A stretch of 64,000 nt of DNA from an uncultured Pseudacidovorax sp. (GCF_913773995.1 NZ_CAJYES010000090.1:31498-95497), one strand, 5' to 3'. Numbered from the stretch's first letter, positions 51,080-60,146 are shown. Program-made: numbers and translations. The notes: generated by a model not told the origin, from the letters alone.

Positions 51080-51796
51080 GTGTCGAGCCGCTTTTCATCT
51101 CCTCCTTCTTCTCCCCTCGGCGTCTCCCGCACGACGTTGATCGTCGGTGGCGTAGTGCTCTTCCATGCCGCGGCGCTGTGGGCGCTGCAGAGCGGGCTCA
51201 TCCGCAAGGCCGCCGAAGTGATCGTGCCGGTGGAGATCCTGGCGCAGATCATCGAGCCCCCTAGGCCGGCTCCACCACCCCCGCCACCCCCGCCGCCGCC
51301 CGCTCCGCCGCAGAAGCAGGCACCCAAGCCGCCGCCGCGGCCGGTTGCGATCCGGGAGCCCAAGCCCGTGCCGGCGCCCAATGCACCCACCGGCGTGGTG
51401 GAGCCACCACCGGTCACCGCCCCCGCGCCCATGCCTCCCGCACCGCCGGCACCCGCCGCCCCGGTCGCGCCGCCCGCACCGGTCGCACCGCCGGCGCCTC
51501 GGCTGGTCGAGATCAGCCAGGGACAGACCACCTACGTTCGCGAACCGCGCGTGACCTACCCGACCATAAGCCGCAAGCTGGGCGAGACGGGCACGGTGGT
51601 GGTGGCCGTCTATTTCAACGCCGACGGCACGGCCAAGCGCGCCGAGATCGCCAAGTCCAGCGGCTACGAGCGGCTGGACCAGGCTGCGCTCAATGCGGCC
51701 ATGAGCGCGCAGGTCACCCCCTTCCGGCAACTGGGCGGGGGCGACGCCCAGACCGTCTATCTGTTGCGGGCCCCCTTCAACTTCGTCCTGAACTGA
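51080..51796 (+). CDS. tonB: TonB energy-transducing protein
   Basis: 238 residues. N-terminal membrane anchor (~18-36) with the conserved His29 of the TonB transmembrane helix. A Pro/Ala/Val-rich periplasm-spanning linker (~59-145) includes ten consecutive prolines. The C-terminal TonB domain (RVTYPTISRKLGETGTVVVAVYF, then SSGYERLDQAALNAA) contacts TonB-box receptors. The start is uncertain: GTG at 51080 or TTG at 51074, neither with a clear SD. Followed by exbB after 19 bp. Confidence 0.92.
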   Translation: MSSRFSSPPSSPLGVSRTTLIVGGVVLFHAAALWALQSGLIRKAAEVIVPVEILAQIIEPPRPAPPPPPPPPPPAPPQKQAPKPPPRPVAIREPKPVPAPNAPTGVVEPPPVTAPAPMPPAPPAPAAPVAPPAPVAPPAPRLVEISQGQTTYVREPRVTYPTISRKLGETGTVVVAVYFNADGTAKRAEIAKSSGYERLDQAALNAAMSAQVTPFRQLGGGDAQTVYLLRAPFNFVLN

Positions 51797-51815
51797 TCTT
51801 TTCGCTGGAGTATTT

Positions 51816-52532
51816 ATGGATTCCCAATTTGGCCTGATGCACGTCTGGACGCAGGGCGACTTCGTCACCAAGGCCGTGGCCCTGCTGCTGCTGGGCATGT
51901 CCCTCGCATCGTGGATCGTCATCCTCGTCAAGGCGATCGACATCGTGCGCTACAAGCGCATGGCACGGCAGTCCGGCAACTTCTGGCACAGCGAGGATTT
52001 CGCCGCGGCGCTGGACAAGCTGGGCAAGGACGACAGCAACCCCTTCCGCGTACTCGCGCTCGAAGGCCGCGAGGCCGCCGCCCACCATCGCAATACCAAG
52101 GCGCACCTTCACGACGCGCTCGACGTGAGCGACTGGATCACGCGCTGCCTGCGCAATGCCATCGACGAATTCACAGCGCGCCTGCAGGGCGGCCTGGCCA
52201 TCCTGGCGTCGGTGGGCTCCACGGCGCCCTTCATCGGCCTGTTCGGCACCGTCTGGGGGATCTACCACGCGCTGCTGGGCATCGGCACCGCGGGCCAGGC
52301 CACCATCGACAAGGTGGCCGGCCCGATCGGCGAGGCGCTGATCATGACGGCGCTCGGGCTGGCCGTGGCCATTCCAGCCGTGCTGGGCTACAACGCGCTG
52401 GTGCGCGGCAACAAGTTCGTGCTGAACAAGCTCAACAGCTTCGCCCACGACCTGCATGCCTACTTCGTGACCGGCGGCCGGGTGCATGCCAATGGCGAAG
52501 CCGCCACCATCCTCCCGCTGAAGAAGGGCTGA
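51816..52532 (+). CDS. exbB: ExbB proton-channel subunit
   Basis: 238 residues of the MotA/TolQ/ExbB family with three transmembrane helices (~18-38, ~128-150, ~172-195). The channel segments LASVGSTAPFIGLFGTVWGIYHAL and the later ALGLAVAIPAVLGYNAL are conserved. With ExbD it uses proton motive force to energise TonB. The site GCTGGAG precedes the ATG. Confidence 0.95.
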   Translation: MDSQFGLMHVWTQGDFVTKAVALLLLGMSLASWIVILVKAIDIVRYKRMARQSGNFWHSEDFAAALDKLGKDDSNPFRVLALEGREAAAHHRNTKAHLHDALDVSDWITRCLRNAIDEFTARLQGGLAILASVGSTAPFIGLFGTVWGIYHALLGIGTAGQATIDKVAGPIGEALIMTALGLAVAIPAVLGYNALVRGNKFVLNKLNSFAHDLHAYFVTGGRVHANGEAATILPLKKG

Positions 52533-52536
52533 TGCC

Positions 52537-52950
52537 ATGGCCTTCGGAACCCAGGACGAAGCCGACGACGTCATGAACGAGATCAACATGACGCCCCTGG
52601 TGGACGTCATGCTGGTACTGCTCATCATCTTCATCATCACGGTGCCGGTGATGAAGCATGCCGTGAACATCGACCTGCCGCGTGCCACCAACGAGCGCGA
52701 GGAAACCAAGCCGCAGACCATCCAGCTGAGCGTGGCCGCCGATGGCAGCTACTTCTGGAACCAGGAGAAGATCGACGACGCGACGATGGTGTCGCGCCTG
52801 GCGGCCGAAGGCGCGCGCGATCCGCAGCCCGAATTGCACATCCGCGGCGACAAGGACGTGCGCTACGAGCGTGTAGCCACGGCGATGGCCGCAGCCCAGA
52901 AGGCCGGCGTGCGCAAGATCGGTTTCATCACGGATCCGACACCCCAATAG
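52537..52950 (+). CDS. exbD: ExbD proton-channel subunit
   Basis: 137 residues: short cytoplasmic N-terminus, one helix containing the essential Asp (NMTPLVDVMLVLLIIFII), and a periplasmic domain. It starts 4 bp after exbB and is followed by a terminator, closing the bfd-tonB-exbBD unit. Confidence 0.95.
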   Translation: MAFGTQDEADDVMNEINMTPLVDVMLVLLIIFIITVPVMKHAVNIDLPRATNEREETKPQTIQLSVAADGSYFWNQEKIDDATMVSRLAAEGARDPQPELHIRGDKDVRYERVATAMAAAQKAGVRKIGFITDPTPQ

Positions 52951-52990
52951 CCGTCTCGAAGGCGTTCTGAGCGCGCACCTATCCCCTACG

Positions 52991-53013
52991 AGCCGGCGAC
53001 AGCCGGCTTTTTC
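52991..53013 (+). terminator. Intrinsic terminator after exbD
   Basis: 7-bp GC stem (52991-52997 with 53002-53008), 4-base loop, then TTTTC. Confidence 0.8.
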
Positions 53014-53118
53014 TTTGGCACGTTGGCAAAGGCGATGCCACGGCCGACGGACACAGAAACGCATCGGGCTCGGTCGGCAGACATGAGCATTCCCTCCCAA
53101 AAAAACTGATGGCGACGA

Positions 53119-53151
53119 TTGATTTTAAGATTGCGAATAGTTATCATTTGC
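53119..53151 (+). promoter_or_regulatory. hemP promoter overlapped by Fur box
   Basis: TTGATT (53119-53124) and TATCAT (53142-53147) with 17-bp spacing form a good sigma-70 promoter. A Fur-box-like 19-mer (53133-53151, core AATAGTTATCATT against the consensus AATGATTATCATT) covers the -10. This is strong evidence for iron-repressed hemP. Confidence 0.75.
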
Positions 53152-53189
53152 TCATCTGCTTCACCGATCCGATTCGAAAGGACCACACC

Positions 53190-53405
53190 GTGCAAGCCCA
53201 CTCCTCGCATTCACAGAAAGTGCTCAGCCATCCTTCGCTCGACCAGGGCGGAAGCGGCGCTTCGACACAGGGCACACTCTCCCCGGCACAACTCCTGCAG
53301 AGCAGTGAACTGCTCAAGGGCCAGAAGACCATTGGCATCCTGCACAACGGCGCGCTCTATCGCCTGCAGGCCACCAAGCTCGGCAAGCTCATCCTCACCA
53401 AGTGA
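53190..53405 (+). CDS. hemP: Hemin uptake protein HemP
   Basis: 71 residues from a GTG start with AAAGGA upstream; an upstream in-frame ATG at 53109 would lie inside the promoter and is rejected. The C-terminal half has the HemP signature IGILHNGALYRLQATKLGKLILTK region (strand-turn-strand). HemP/HmuP acts in heme-iron acquisition; in related bacteria it is needed for expression of the heme receptor. No heme receptor or ABC transporter follows here; two terminators do. Confidence 0.88.
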   Translation: MQAHSSHSQKVLSHPSLDQGGSGASTQGTLSPAQLLQSSELLKGQKTIGILHNGALYRLQATKLGKLILTK

Positions 53406-53437
53406 TGCAGCCCCTGCCCCGACCGTTCATCGTGGGG

Positions 53438-53475
53438 CGACTCGAGGAGATCTGACTCTCCAAGGGTCGTTTTTT
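53438..53475 (+). terminator. Intrinsic terminator of hemP
   Basis: Two-part stem: 53438-53443 with 53464-53469, and inner GGAGA (53446-53450) with TCTCC (53457-53461), followed by six T (53470-53475). Confidence 0.75.
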
Positions 53476-53539
53476 GGCCAGCCAGTGTTCGACCAGCCAC
53501 GCCTTTTTTTGCGCTGAACGCGTCTTGACGTCCAGACGA

Positions 53540-53574
53540 AAGCGCCCCGTCGGTATGACCGACGGGGCGCTTTT
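53540..53574. terminator. Bidirectional terminator, 15-bp stem
   Basis: Perfect 15-bp stem (53540-53554 with 53558-53572) and a 3-base loop, with TTTT on the plus-strand exit. It sits between hemP (+) and the convergent HbpS/GlcG-like gene (-), whose transcript would also end here (GAA/TTC-flanked, weaker tail on that strand). Confidence 0.85.
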
Positions 53575-53609
53575 CATTGGCAGGCGGCGACGGCCGCCCG
53601 GCGTCTTTG

Positions 53610-54017
53610 TTACAGGCCGATGGCCGCGATGCCTGCCTTGGCGATCTGCGCGTCCTCGTTGGACTTCACCCCACTGACGCCCACCGCGCCGATCACCTGG
53701 CCGTCCTTGACGATCGGCACGCCGCCTTCGAGCAGTCCGTCCACCGTGGGCGCCGACAGGAAGGCGGTGCGACCACCGTTGATGATGTCTTCATAGACCT
53801 TGCTCTCGCGACGACCGAGCGCGGCCGTGCGCGCCTTGGCCGGGCCGATGTGCGCCGACACGGGCGCGGCGCCATCCAGGCGCTGGAGCCACAGCAGATG
53901 GCCGCCGTCGTCGCAGATCGCGATGGTCACGGCCCACTGATTCTTGACGGCCTCCGCTTCGGCAGCGGCGGCGATCTTCTTGACGTCTTCGAGTTCGAGA
54001 AAGTGCTTGGTCTTCAT
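53610..54017 (-). CDS. HbpS/GlcG-like heme-degrading-fold protein (DUF336)
   Basis: 135 residues. The GlcG/HbpS fold is recognisable from AVTIAICDDGGHLLWLQRLDGA and the Gly-rich VDGLLEGGVPIVKDGQVIGAVGVSGVKSNEDAQIA. Members include a heme-binding sensor-partner in Streptomyces and many uncharacterised cytosolic proteins. Adjacent hemP makes a heme link attractive but unproven. The ATG at 54017 is chosen; 29 further upstream codons are open but unlike the family. Confidence 0.83.
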   Translation of the reverse strand: MKTKHFLELEDVKKIAAAAEAEAVKNQWAVTIAICDDGGHLLWLQRLDGAAPVSAHIGPAKARTAALGRRESKVYEDIINGGRTAFLSAPTVDGLLEGGVPIVKDGQVIGAVGVSGVKSNEDAQIAKAGIAAIGL

Positions 54018-54194
54018 GGGGGCGAAGAATACAGGATGCGTTCCGTGTGTCGCGCACCCTTGTCTGCAGCCAAAACCCCATGGTTCCAAAGGGCGACGCG
54101 CCATCCGGATATGCCGGCGCGGCCCTTGATCTTTCCTAGAATGACCTGCAACTGCCCGTCAAGCAGTCCCCTCAACCCTTTCAGGAGTTTTGCC

Positions 54195-54896
54195 ATGAAC
54201 GACAGAGCCCCCACCTTCGACACACCGGCCGGCTACGGTCAGGTGCTGCCCCAGGCAGAGCGCCACCGCGTTCTGCGCAATACCTACTGGCTGCTCGCAC
54301 TGAGCATGGTGCCCACCGTGCTGGGCGCGTGGCTGGGCGTGGCCACCGGCATCACGGCTGCGCTCACCGGCGGCCTCGGCCTCGTAGTCTTCCTGGCAGG
54401 TGCCTTCGGCTTCATGTTTGCCATCGAGAAGACCAAGAATTCCGCCGCCGGCGTGCCGGTGCTGCTGGGCTTCACCTTCTTCATGGGCCTGATGCTGTCC
54501 CGCCTGATCGCGATGGTGCTGGGCTTCAAGAACGGCTCCGAGCTGGTAATGACCGCCTTCGCCGGCACGGCCGGCGTGTTCTTCGTGATGGCCTCGCTCG
54601 CCACGGTGATCAAGCGCGACCTGAGCGGCATGGGCAAGTTCCTGTTCGTGGGCGTGCTGGTGCTCTTCGTGGGCTCGATCATCAACGTCTTCATCGGCTC
54701 CAGCGCCGGCATGATGGCGATCTCGGTCGCAGCGATCGGCATCTTCTCGGCCTACATGCTGTACGACCTGAAGCAGATCATCGACGGCGGCGAGACCAAC
54801 TACATCAGCGCGACGCTCGCGCTTTACCTGGACGTGTTCAACGTGTTCCAGAGCCTGCTGGCCCTTCTGGGCATCTTTGGCGGCGAGCGCGATTGA
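54195..54896 (+). CDS. Bax-inhibitor-1/YccA-family membrane protein
   Basis: 233 residues with seven predicted transmembrane helices and a soluble N-terminus of ~35 residues. The family's C-terminal Asp-bearing segment (AYMLYDLKQIIDGGETNYISATLALYLDVFNVFQSLL) is intact. YccA is a substrate and modulator of the FtsH protease; related proteins form Ca2+ leak channels. AGGAG precedes the ATG. Its terminator is the insertion site of the group II intron. Confidence 0.92.
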   Translation: MNDRAPTFDTPAGYGQVLPQAERHRVLRNTYWLLALSMVPTVLGAWLGVATGITAALTGGLGLVVFLAGAFGFMFAIEKTKNSAAGVPVLLGFTFFMGLMLSRLIAMVLGFKNGSELVMTAFAGTAGVFFVMASLATVIKRDLSGMGKFLFVGVLVLFVGSIINVFIGSSAGMMAISVAAIGIFSAYMLYDLKQIIDGGETNYISATLALYLDVFNVFQSLLALLGIFGGERD

Positions 54897-54919
54897 CGCC
54901 GCGTAGCGCAGTGCAGCAG

Positions 54920-54946
54920 AAAGGGGCCCTCGGGCCCCTTTGCTTT
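54920..54946 (+). terminator. Terminator of yccA-like gene, target of the intron
   Basis: 10-bp stem (54920-54929 with 54932-54941) of G/C with AAA/TTT base, followed by GCTTT. The group II intron begins at the next base (54947), the insertion pattern typical of class C introns. Confidence 0.85.
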
Positions 54947-55352
54947 GTGCGCCCAGCATGGGCGCACTCTTGCGGGCGCAAGTCCCGCCGTAAGTTGATC
55001 ACGACGAACGAAGTGAAGCGCAACTGCACGAGGGCGACCGAGTGTGGGGAGGAAGCGTGGAGCGAAGCTGCGAGCCGATGAACAAGAACCGGATAGAAGG
55101 CAGTGCCGAGCAGGGCGAGTGGGCAAAGAGCCACGAAGCTCTCGTGATCAAGGCGAGGCGGTGTAAATCCGGCGGTTGTGCAGCGAAGGAGTGCGTTCTT
55201 ACCTGGGGAGATCTCGCCTTGCGCCTGAAAGGGCGACGGCGGTGCCGGAGCGAGAAGTCAGCAGAGGTCGTAGTAGCCGGGTAGCGGGGCCGCCGAAGCC
55301 GCCAGCGAGAGGCAAAGGACCGAACGAGAGCGAGTGACCGAGGATTGCGGGA

Positions 55353-56738
55353 ATGTCGAAGGCCATGCGTCAGATGCCGCAGCGATGCGGGCGGGTGGGC
55401 AGCGCGTGCGGTGAAGCCGCCCGGCAGCCTGCCAGCGACGAAGCTTGCGGCCCGTCCCGGCAACACCAGGGCACAGGGTCGGCGATGCCGATGACAGGGG
55501 CTGGCACCCTGCTGGAGGCGGCGCTGACGAGAGAGAACCTGCAAGCCGCATGGAAGCGGGTCAAGTCCAACAAGGGCGCGGCCGGCGTGGACGGGCTCGA
55601 CATCGAGCAGACCCACCGTCTGCTGCAAACGACGTGGCTGCAAATCCGCCAGGAGTTGCTGTCAGGTAAGTACCGGCCACAGCCGGTGCGCAGGGTCACG
55701 ATCCCTAAATCCGACGGCAGCCAGCGCGAGCTGGGCATCCCGACGGTGACGGATCGACTGATCCAGCAGGCACTGCTGCAGGTGCTGCAACCGCTGATCG
55801 ACCCCACCTTCAGCGACCACAGCCATGGGTTCCGCCCGGGCAGGCGTGCGCACGATGCGGTGAAGGCCGCGCGAGCGTACGTCCAATCCGGCAAGCGCGT
55901 GGTGGTGGACGTGGACCTGGCGAAATTCTTCGACCGGGTCAACCACGACATCCTGATGGAGCGGCTCGGCAGACGCATCGCGGACACAGCCGTGCTGCGG
56001 CTGATCCGTGCGTACCTGGATGCCGGCATCATGGACGGCGGGGTCAAGGTGGAGCGAGACCGAGGCACGCCGCAAGGCGGGCCCCTGAGCCCGTTGCTGG
56101 CCAACGTGCTGCTCGACGAAGTGGACAAGGCACTGGAGGCGCGGGGCTACAGCTTCGCGCGGTATGCCGACGACTGCAACGTCTACGTGGGCAGCAACAA
56201 GGCAGGCGAGCGGGTGATGGCATGGCTCAGAAAGCTGTACGGCCGGCTGAAGCTTCAGATCAACGAAGCCAAAAGTGCGGTGAGCAGCGCCCTGGGGCGC
56301 AAGTTCCTGGGCTACGAGCTGTGGATGGCCAAGGCAGGAGAAGTGAAATACGCAGTGGCTCAGGAGGCCCTGGGCGACTTCAAGAGGCGTATGCGGCAAC
56401 TCACGGGGCGCTCCAACGGGCGCAGCATGGCGCAGACGGTGCAAGGGCTCACGCCCTACCTGCTGGGCTGCAAGGGGTACTTCGCACTGGCGCAGACCCC
56501 CAAGGTCTGGCGCGTGCTGGACGAATGGCTGCGCCACCGACTCAGGGCCTTGCAGCTCAAGCAGTGGAGGCGGGGCACGACGATGTATCGCGAACTGCTG
56601 GCGCTGGGGGCGACGCCTCGCGTTGCGCGACAGGTGGCGGCCAACAGCCGTCGCTGGTGGCGCAACAGTGCCAAGGCGCTGAACACCGCTATCACGATCT
56701 CCTGGTTCGACCGGCTGGGCTTGCCCCGTCTCTCATGA
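55353..56738 (+). CDS. ltrA: Group II intron reverse transcriptase/maturase
   Basis: 461 residues. RT blocks in order: IPKSDGSQRELGIPTVTDRLIQQA (RT2), HSHGFRPGRRAHDAV (RT3), VVDVDLAKFFDRVNHD (RT4), GTPQGGPLSPLLANVLLDEVD (RT4-5) and FARYADDCNVYV with the YADD catalytic motif, followed by a maturase X domain (~330-440, ending TAITISWFDRLGLPRLS). No zinc-finger/HNH endonuclease, as in class C. All catalytic blocks are intact. The start at 55353 gives a ~45-residue unconserved lead; the ATG near 55485 is an alternative. Confidence 0.93.
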   Translation: MSKAMRQMPQRCGRVGSACGEAARQPASDEACGPSRQHQGTGSAMPMTGAGTLLEAALTRENLQAAWKRVKSNKGAAGVDGLDIEQTHRLLQTTWLQIRQELLSGKYRPQPVRRVTIPKSDGSQRELGIPTVTDRLIQQALLQVLQPLIDPTFSDHSHGFRPGRRAHDAVKAARAYVQSGKRVVVDVDLAKFFDRVNHDILMERLGRRIADTAVLRLIRAYLDAGIMDGGVKVERDRGTPQGGPLSPLLANVLLDEVDKALEARGYSFARYADDCNVYVGSNKAGERVMAWLRKLYGRLKLQINEAKSAVSSALGRKFLGYELWMAKAGEVKYAVAQEALGDFKRRMRQLTGRSNGRSMAQTVQGLTPYLLGCKGYFALAQTPKVWRVLDEWLRHRLRALQLKQWRRGTTMYRELLALGATPRVARQVAANSRRWWRNSAKALNTAITISWFDRLGLPRLS

Positions 56739-56751
56739 CCTCAAGCGCTCG

Positions 56752-56820
56752 AACCGCCCGGTGCGGACCCGCATGCCGGGTGGTGTGGGAGGGGCTCCGT
56801 CGACAATGACGGACCCCTAT
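56752..56820 (+). ncRNA. Intron domains V and VI
   Basis: Domain V: 9-bp stem ACCGCCCGG (56753-56761) with CCGGGTGGT (56776-56784), including one G-U pair, capped by a second short stem; the CGC triad is in the 5' arm. Domain VI: GGGG...CCGTC with GACGG...CCCC, ending at 56820. Confidence 0.75.
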
Positions 56821-56843
56821 CCCGATTGGACGATGGACGGCGC

Positions 56844-58388
56844 TCACTCCGCCAGGTCGAAGACCGCGATCGACTCGACGTGCGCGGTGTGCGGAAACAT
56901 GTTCACCGCGCCGGCGAAGCTGCAGCGGTAGCCACCCTGATGCACGAGCAGTCCTGCGTCCCGCGCCAGCGTGGCAGGATTGCAGCTCACATAGACGATG
57001 CGCTTCGGCGGTAGCCAGCCACCCTTGCGCAACTCAGGCTGCTGATGCAGATCGGCCAGCGCCTTGACGAGCGCAAATGCCCCCTCACGCGGCGGATCGA
57101 CCAGCCAGCGGTCGGAACGGCCATCGGCCACCAGCATCTCCGGTGTCATCTCGAACAGGTTGCGGGCGACGAAGTCCGTCTTACCCCAGGGCCGTACGGC
57201 AACGTGCCGATTGGCCGCTGCGTTGTCGCGGGCCCGGGCCACAAGCGTCTCGCTGCCTTCGATGCCCAGCACCTCTCGCGCCTGGGTGGCCAGCGGCAAG
57301 GTGAAATTGCCCAGGCCGCAGAACCAGTCGATCACGCGCTCCCCGGGCTGAACGTCGAGCAGGCGCAGGGCGCGAGTCACGAGCACCCGGTTGATATGGG
57401 GATTGACCTGGGTGAAGTCGGTGGGCCGGAAGGGCATGGTGATGCCGAATTCGGGCAGTTCGTAGGCCAAAGCAGGGACGCCCTCGTCCATCAGGCGCAC
57501 GGTGTCAGGCCCCTTGGGTTGCAGCCACCACTGCACGCCAGGGTGGGCGGCGGCAAAGGCACGCAGGCGACCGAGATCGGGCTCGCTCAGCGGCTCCAGG
57601 TGCCGCAGCACCAGGGCGATCACCCCCAGTTGCGTGGTTCCGGAGGCATCGCCACAGGCCACCTCGATCTGCGGACAGGTCAGGCGCGCATCCATGGAAT
57701 CGATCAGGGCGCGCAGCGGCATGAGCATGTCGCTCACGGTCTTCGGCAGCACGGGGCACATTTCCATGTCGGCGACGTAGCGGCTCTTTCGCTCATGAAA
57801 GCCGATCAGCGTCGTGCCTTTTTTCTGCACGTAGCGCACCGACAGGCGGGCACGGTAGCGGTAGTGCCAGGCCGGGCCCTCGATCGGGCGCAGCAGCGTA
57901 TCGGGCCGCACCTTGCCCAGGTGCCACAGGTTGTCTTCGAGGGCGCGCTGCTTCACGGCGACCTGGGCCGAGGCATGCAGGTGCTGCATCTTGCAGCCTC
58001 CGCAGGCTCCTGCATGCAGGCCGAAGTGCGGACAGCCGGGTTTCACGCGCAGCGGCGACTCGCGCCGGATGTCGGTGAGCTGGCCCTGCTCCCAGTTGTT
58101 CTTCTTGCGGTGCACGTTGACCCGTACCACCTCGCCGGGCAGGGCACCATCGATGAAGACGACCTTGCCATCTTCGCGTCGGGCGACGCCCTGAGCCTCC
58201 AGATCGAGCGACTCGACCGCCAGCCAGCCCGGCTCGAGCGCCGCGCTGGCGACGGGGGCCGGGCGGCCGGAAGCCGCGGGAAGGTCGAGGGGAGAGGAAG
58301 AGGTGGCCGAAGCGCCAGCGGGGCGAGTGGCGTCGGCAGAAGCGAGGGACGTGGGGAGCGTGTCCTTGTTGTCGAGGGAATCCATCAT
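56844..58388 (-). CDS. rlmD: 23S rRNA (uracil-1939-C5)-methyltransferase
   Basis: 514 residues. A low-complexity Ala/Ser/Pro N-terminus (~1-50), TRAM RNA-binding domain (~52-115), [4Fe-4S] cysteines ([19 protein letters not shown] and EMCPVL), then a Rossmann methyltransferase with [16 protein letters not shown] (SAM) and catalytic-Cys motif [12 protein letters not shown]. Methylates U1939 of 23S rRNA. It lies 49 bp from nlpD on the same strand, and the intron end is 23 bp from its stop. Confidence 0.93.
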   Translation of the reverse strand: MMDSLDNKDTLPTSLASADATRPAGASATSSSPLDLPAASGRPAPVASAALEPGWLAVESLDLEAQGVARREDGKVVFIDGALPGEVVRVNVHRKKNNWEQGQLTDIRRESPLRVKPGCPHFGLHAGACGGCKMQHLHASAQVAVKQRALEDNLWHLGKVRPDTLLRPIEGPAWHYRYRARLSVRYVQKKGTTLIGFHERKSRYVADMEMCPVLPKTVSDMLMPLRALIDSMDARLTCPQIEVACGDASGTTQLGVIALVLRHLEPLSEPDLGRLRAFAAAHPGVQWWLQPKGPDTVRLMDEGVPALAYELPEFGITMPFRPTDFTQVNPHINRVLVTRALRLLDVQPGERVIDWFCGLGNFTLPLATQAREVLGIEGSETLVARARDNAAANRHVAVRPWGKTDFVARNLFEMTPEMLVADGRSDRWLVDPPREGAFALVKALADLHQQPELRKGGWLPPKRIVYVSCNPATLARDAGLLVHQGGYRCSFAGAVNMFPHTAHVESIAVFDLAE

Positions 58389-58437
58389 CCCCCGATTGTC
58401 GCCGGCCGTCCGAATCCGGACGGCCAGCGCAGCACGC

Positions 58438-59331
58438 TCAGGGCCTGGCCGGCAGGTAGCGCGAGGGATCCACAGGCTTGCCCTGGCGACGGATCTCGAA
58501 GTGCAGCTTCACGCGGTCAGCGTCGCTGTTGCCCATCTCGGCGATCTTCTGGCCCTTCTGGACGGACTGGTCTTCCTTGACCAGCAGCGTCTGGTTGTGG
58601 GCATAGGCGGTGAGGAAGGTGTTGTTGTGCTTCAGGATGATCAGGTTGCCGTAGCCGCGCAGGCCGGCACCGGCGTACACCACCTTGCCATCGGCCGCCG
58701 CGAGCACCGGGTCGCCCGCGCGGCCGGCGATGTCCAGACCCTTGTTCTTGGCGTCGTCGAAACCCGCGATCAGCGCGCCCTGGGCAGGCCAGATCCAACC
58801 CAGATCATCCTCGCCGCTGGCGGCCGGAGGGTTGCCGGCGGTCTTGGCGGGGGGCGTCGCGCCCGCGGCGTTCGCAGCCGGAGGCACAGGCGCGCTCGCA
58901 GCCGCAGCCGGCGGCGGCGTCGTGGCGCCGGCGACAGGGGCCGTCGCAGCAGGTGCACCACCCGCGACGGGCGGCACGACCCGCAGCACCTGGCCGACCT
59001 CGATGCGATCGGGGTTCTCGAGGTTGTTCCAGCGGACGATGTCGCGCCAGCTCTGCCCGGTATCCAGCGCAATGCGCCGCACGGTGTCTCCCGGCCGAAC
59101 GGCGTAATAGCCGGGCTTGCCGAGGTTTTCGATGCCCGGCAGCGGCTTGCCGTTGGCGTCCGTGGTGGGGAGCCCCGAGGAGGCCGGCGGGAGCGCCGTG
59201 CCCGTGGTACCCCCAGGGGCGCGATCCTCCACCGGCGCCGGCCCGCGCGAAGAGGCGCAGCCTGCCAACACGACGCAGGTCACCGCAGCGCTTACCCAAG
59301 CCAGCCTGTGCCAGCGACCAGAACCCTGCAT
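58438..59331 (-). CDS. nlpD: NlpD-like murein hydrolase activator lipoprotein
   Basis: 297 residues. Lipobox VVLAGC at ~19-24, LysM domain ([29 protein letters not shown]), a Pro/Ala linker and a C-terminal M23/LytM domain ([52 protein letters not shown]). As in other NlpD proteins the zinc ligands are degenerate (no HxH), so it activates amidases such as AmiC rather than cutting itself. The start at 59331 has an AAGGAAA site; an ATG at 59346 adds 5 residues. rpoS, usually next, is absent. Confidence 0.92.
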   Translation of the reverse strand: MQGSGRWHRLAWVSAAVTCVVLAGCASSRGPAPVEDRAPGGTTGTALPPASSGLPTTDANGKPLPGIENLGKPGYYAVRPGDTVRRIALDTGQSWRDIVRWNNLENPDRIEVGQVLRVVPPVAGGAPAATAPVAGATTPPPAAAASAPVPPAANAAGATPPAKTAGNPPAASGEDDLGWIWPAQGALIAGFDDAKNKGLDIAGRAGDPVLAAADGKVVYAGAGLRGYGNLIILKHNNTFLTAYAHNQTLLVKEDQSVQKGQKIAEMGNSDADRVKLHFEIRRQGKPVDPSRYLPARP

Positions 59332-59342
59332 ATGTCTTTCCT

Positions 59343-60146
59343 TCATGCAATTCCCGATTTTAAAGGCACGAAGTTGACGGCCTCAAGAAACCGGCGCTCG
59401 ACACCCGTGTTCGTTTTGTCAATGATGACAAGTGCTTGGCCCGCATTTCCAGACTGTACTGGAGCAACGATGCGTCCTCCCGGGGCCAGCTGGTCGAGCC
59501 AGGTCGCAGGCAGGTCGGCCCCCCCTGCAGCAGCGATGATGCCGGCATAGGGTGCGCCCGCCGGGTATCCCTGCATGCCGTCGCCGAGCAGCAGATGCAC
59601 TGTCGCCAACCGCAGGGGCCGCAGGTTGGCGCGCGCCTTCTCGTGCAGGCCGCGCAGCCGCTCGATGCTGTAGACCTCCTTGGCGACATGGCTCAATACC
59701 GCCGCCTGGTAGCCACAGCCGGTGCCGATCTCCAGCACCCGCCCCAGTCGGCCCTGCGGCTGGTCGGCCAGTGCGGGAGCCGCCAGCAGCAGCTCGATCA
59801 TCCGCGCCACGACACTTGGCTTGGAGATGGTTTGACCCAGCCCGATGGGCAGGCTCGTGTCCTCATAAGCCTGCGCCGCCAGCGCGCCATCGACGAAGGC
59901 ATGGCGCGCCACGGCGCCCATTGCGCGAAGAACACGCTCATCGGCAATGCCCTGTTGCGCCGCCAGCCGCTGCACCATGCGCTGGCGTACGGCTTCCGAG
60001 GCCATCGAGGGCGTGGCACTGAGCGGCGGCGGGGACGGGGGCGCAGAGGCAGCGGCCCTGGTCCGGCTCGGTGCAGGCGCTGCCGGGACGGACGGGCGCT
60101 GAAGGGTGACCGGAAAGGTGGGGCGGGAACGTGGAGGCTGCGGCAC
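59343..60146 (-). CDS. pcm: Protein-L-isoaspartate O-methyltransferase
   Basis: 267 residues from a GTG at 60146, selected because AGGAG lies five bases upstream. A Pro/Arg/Ala-rich N-terminal extension of ~50 residues precedes the catalytic domain ([19 protein letters not shown]). Repairs isoaspartyl sites using [28 protein letters not shown] and LGDGMQGYP; the usual DGTISKPS is seen as [15 protein letters not shown]. Part of the surE-pcm-nlpD operon. Confidence 0.93.
   Translation of the reverse strand: MPQPPRSRPTFPVTLQRPSVPAAPAPSRTRAAASAPPSPPPLSATPSMASEAVRQRMVQRLAAQQGIADERVLRAMGAVARHAFVDGALAAQAYEDTSLPIGLGQTISKPSVVARMIELLLAAPALADQPQGRLGRVLEIGTGCGYQAAVLSHVAKEVYSIERLRGLHEKARANLRPLRLATVHLLLGDGMQGYPAGAPYAGIIAAAGGADLPATWLDQLAPGGRIVAPVQSGNAGQALVIIDKTNTGVERRFLEAVNFVPLKSGIA

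Larger units (their letters stand above)
54947..56820 (+). mobile_element. Group II intron, bacterial class C, complete
   Basis: About 1874 bp. The 5' boundary is GTGCGCC directly after the yccA terminator. The RNA domain I-III region (54947-55352) is rich in short inverted repeats and holds no gene. The reverse transcriptase ORF lies at 55353-56738. Domain V is at about 56752-56785, and domain VI and a 3' end in CTAT at 56820. The RT lacks an endonuclease domain, and the insertion after a terminator hairpin fits class C. The element lies between convergent yccA and rlmD and interrupts neither. Boundaries come from motif inspection, not from an empty-site comparison. Confidence 0.85.

Noticed and set aside
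53577..54194. N-terminal extension of the YccA-like protein
   Set aside because: The frame is open but antisense to the HbpS/GlcG-like gene. The ATG at 54195 has AGGAG and begins the family's normal N-terminus.
54947..55352. Protein-coding gene in the intron 5' region
   Set aside because: The small open frames here coincide with the structured intron RNA (domains I-III) and show no protein-family signal.
58438..59331. NlpD as an active zinc endopeptidase
   Set aside because: The M23 domain lacks the H-x-H and first His ligands in the visible motifs, as expected for amidase activators.
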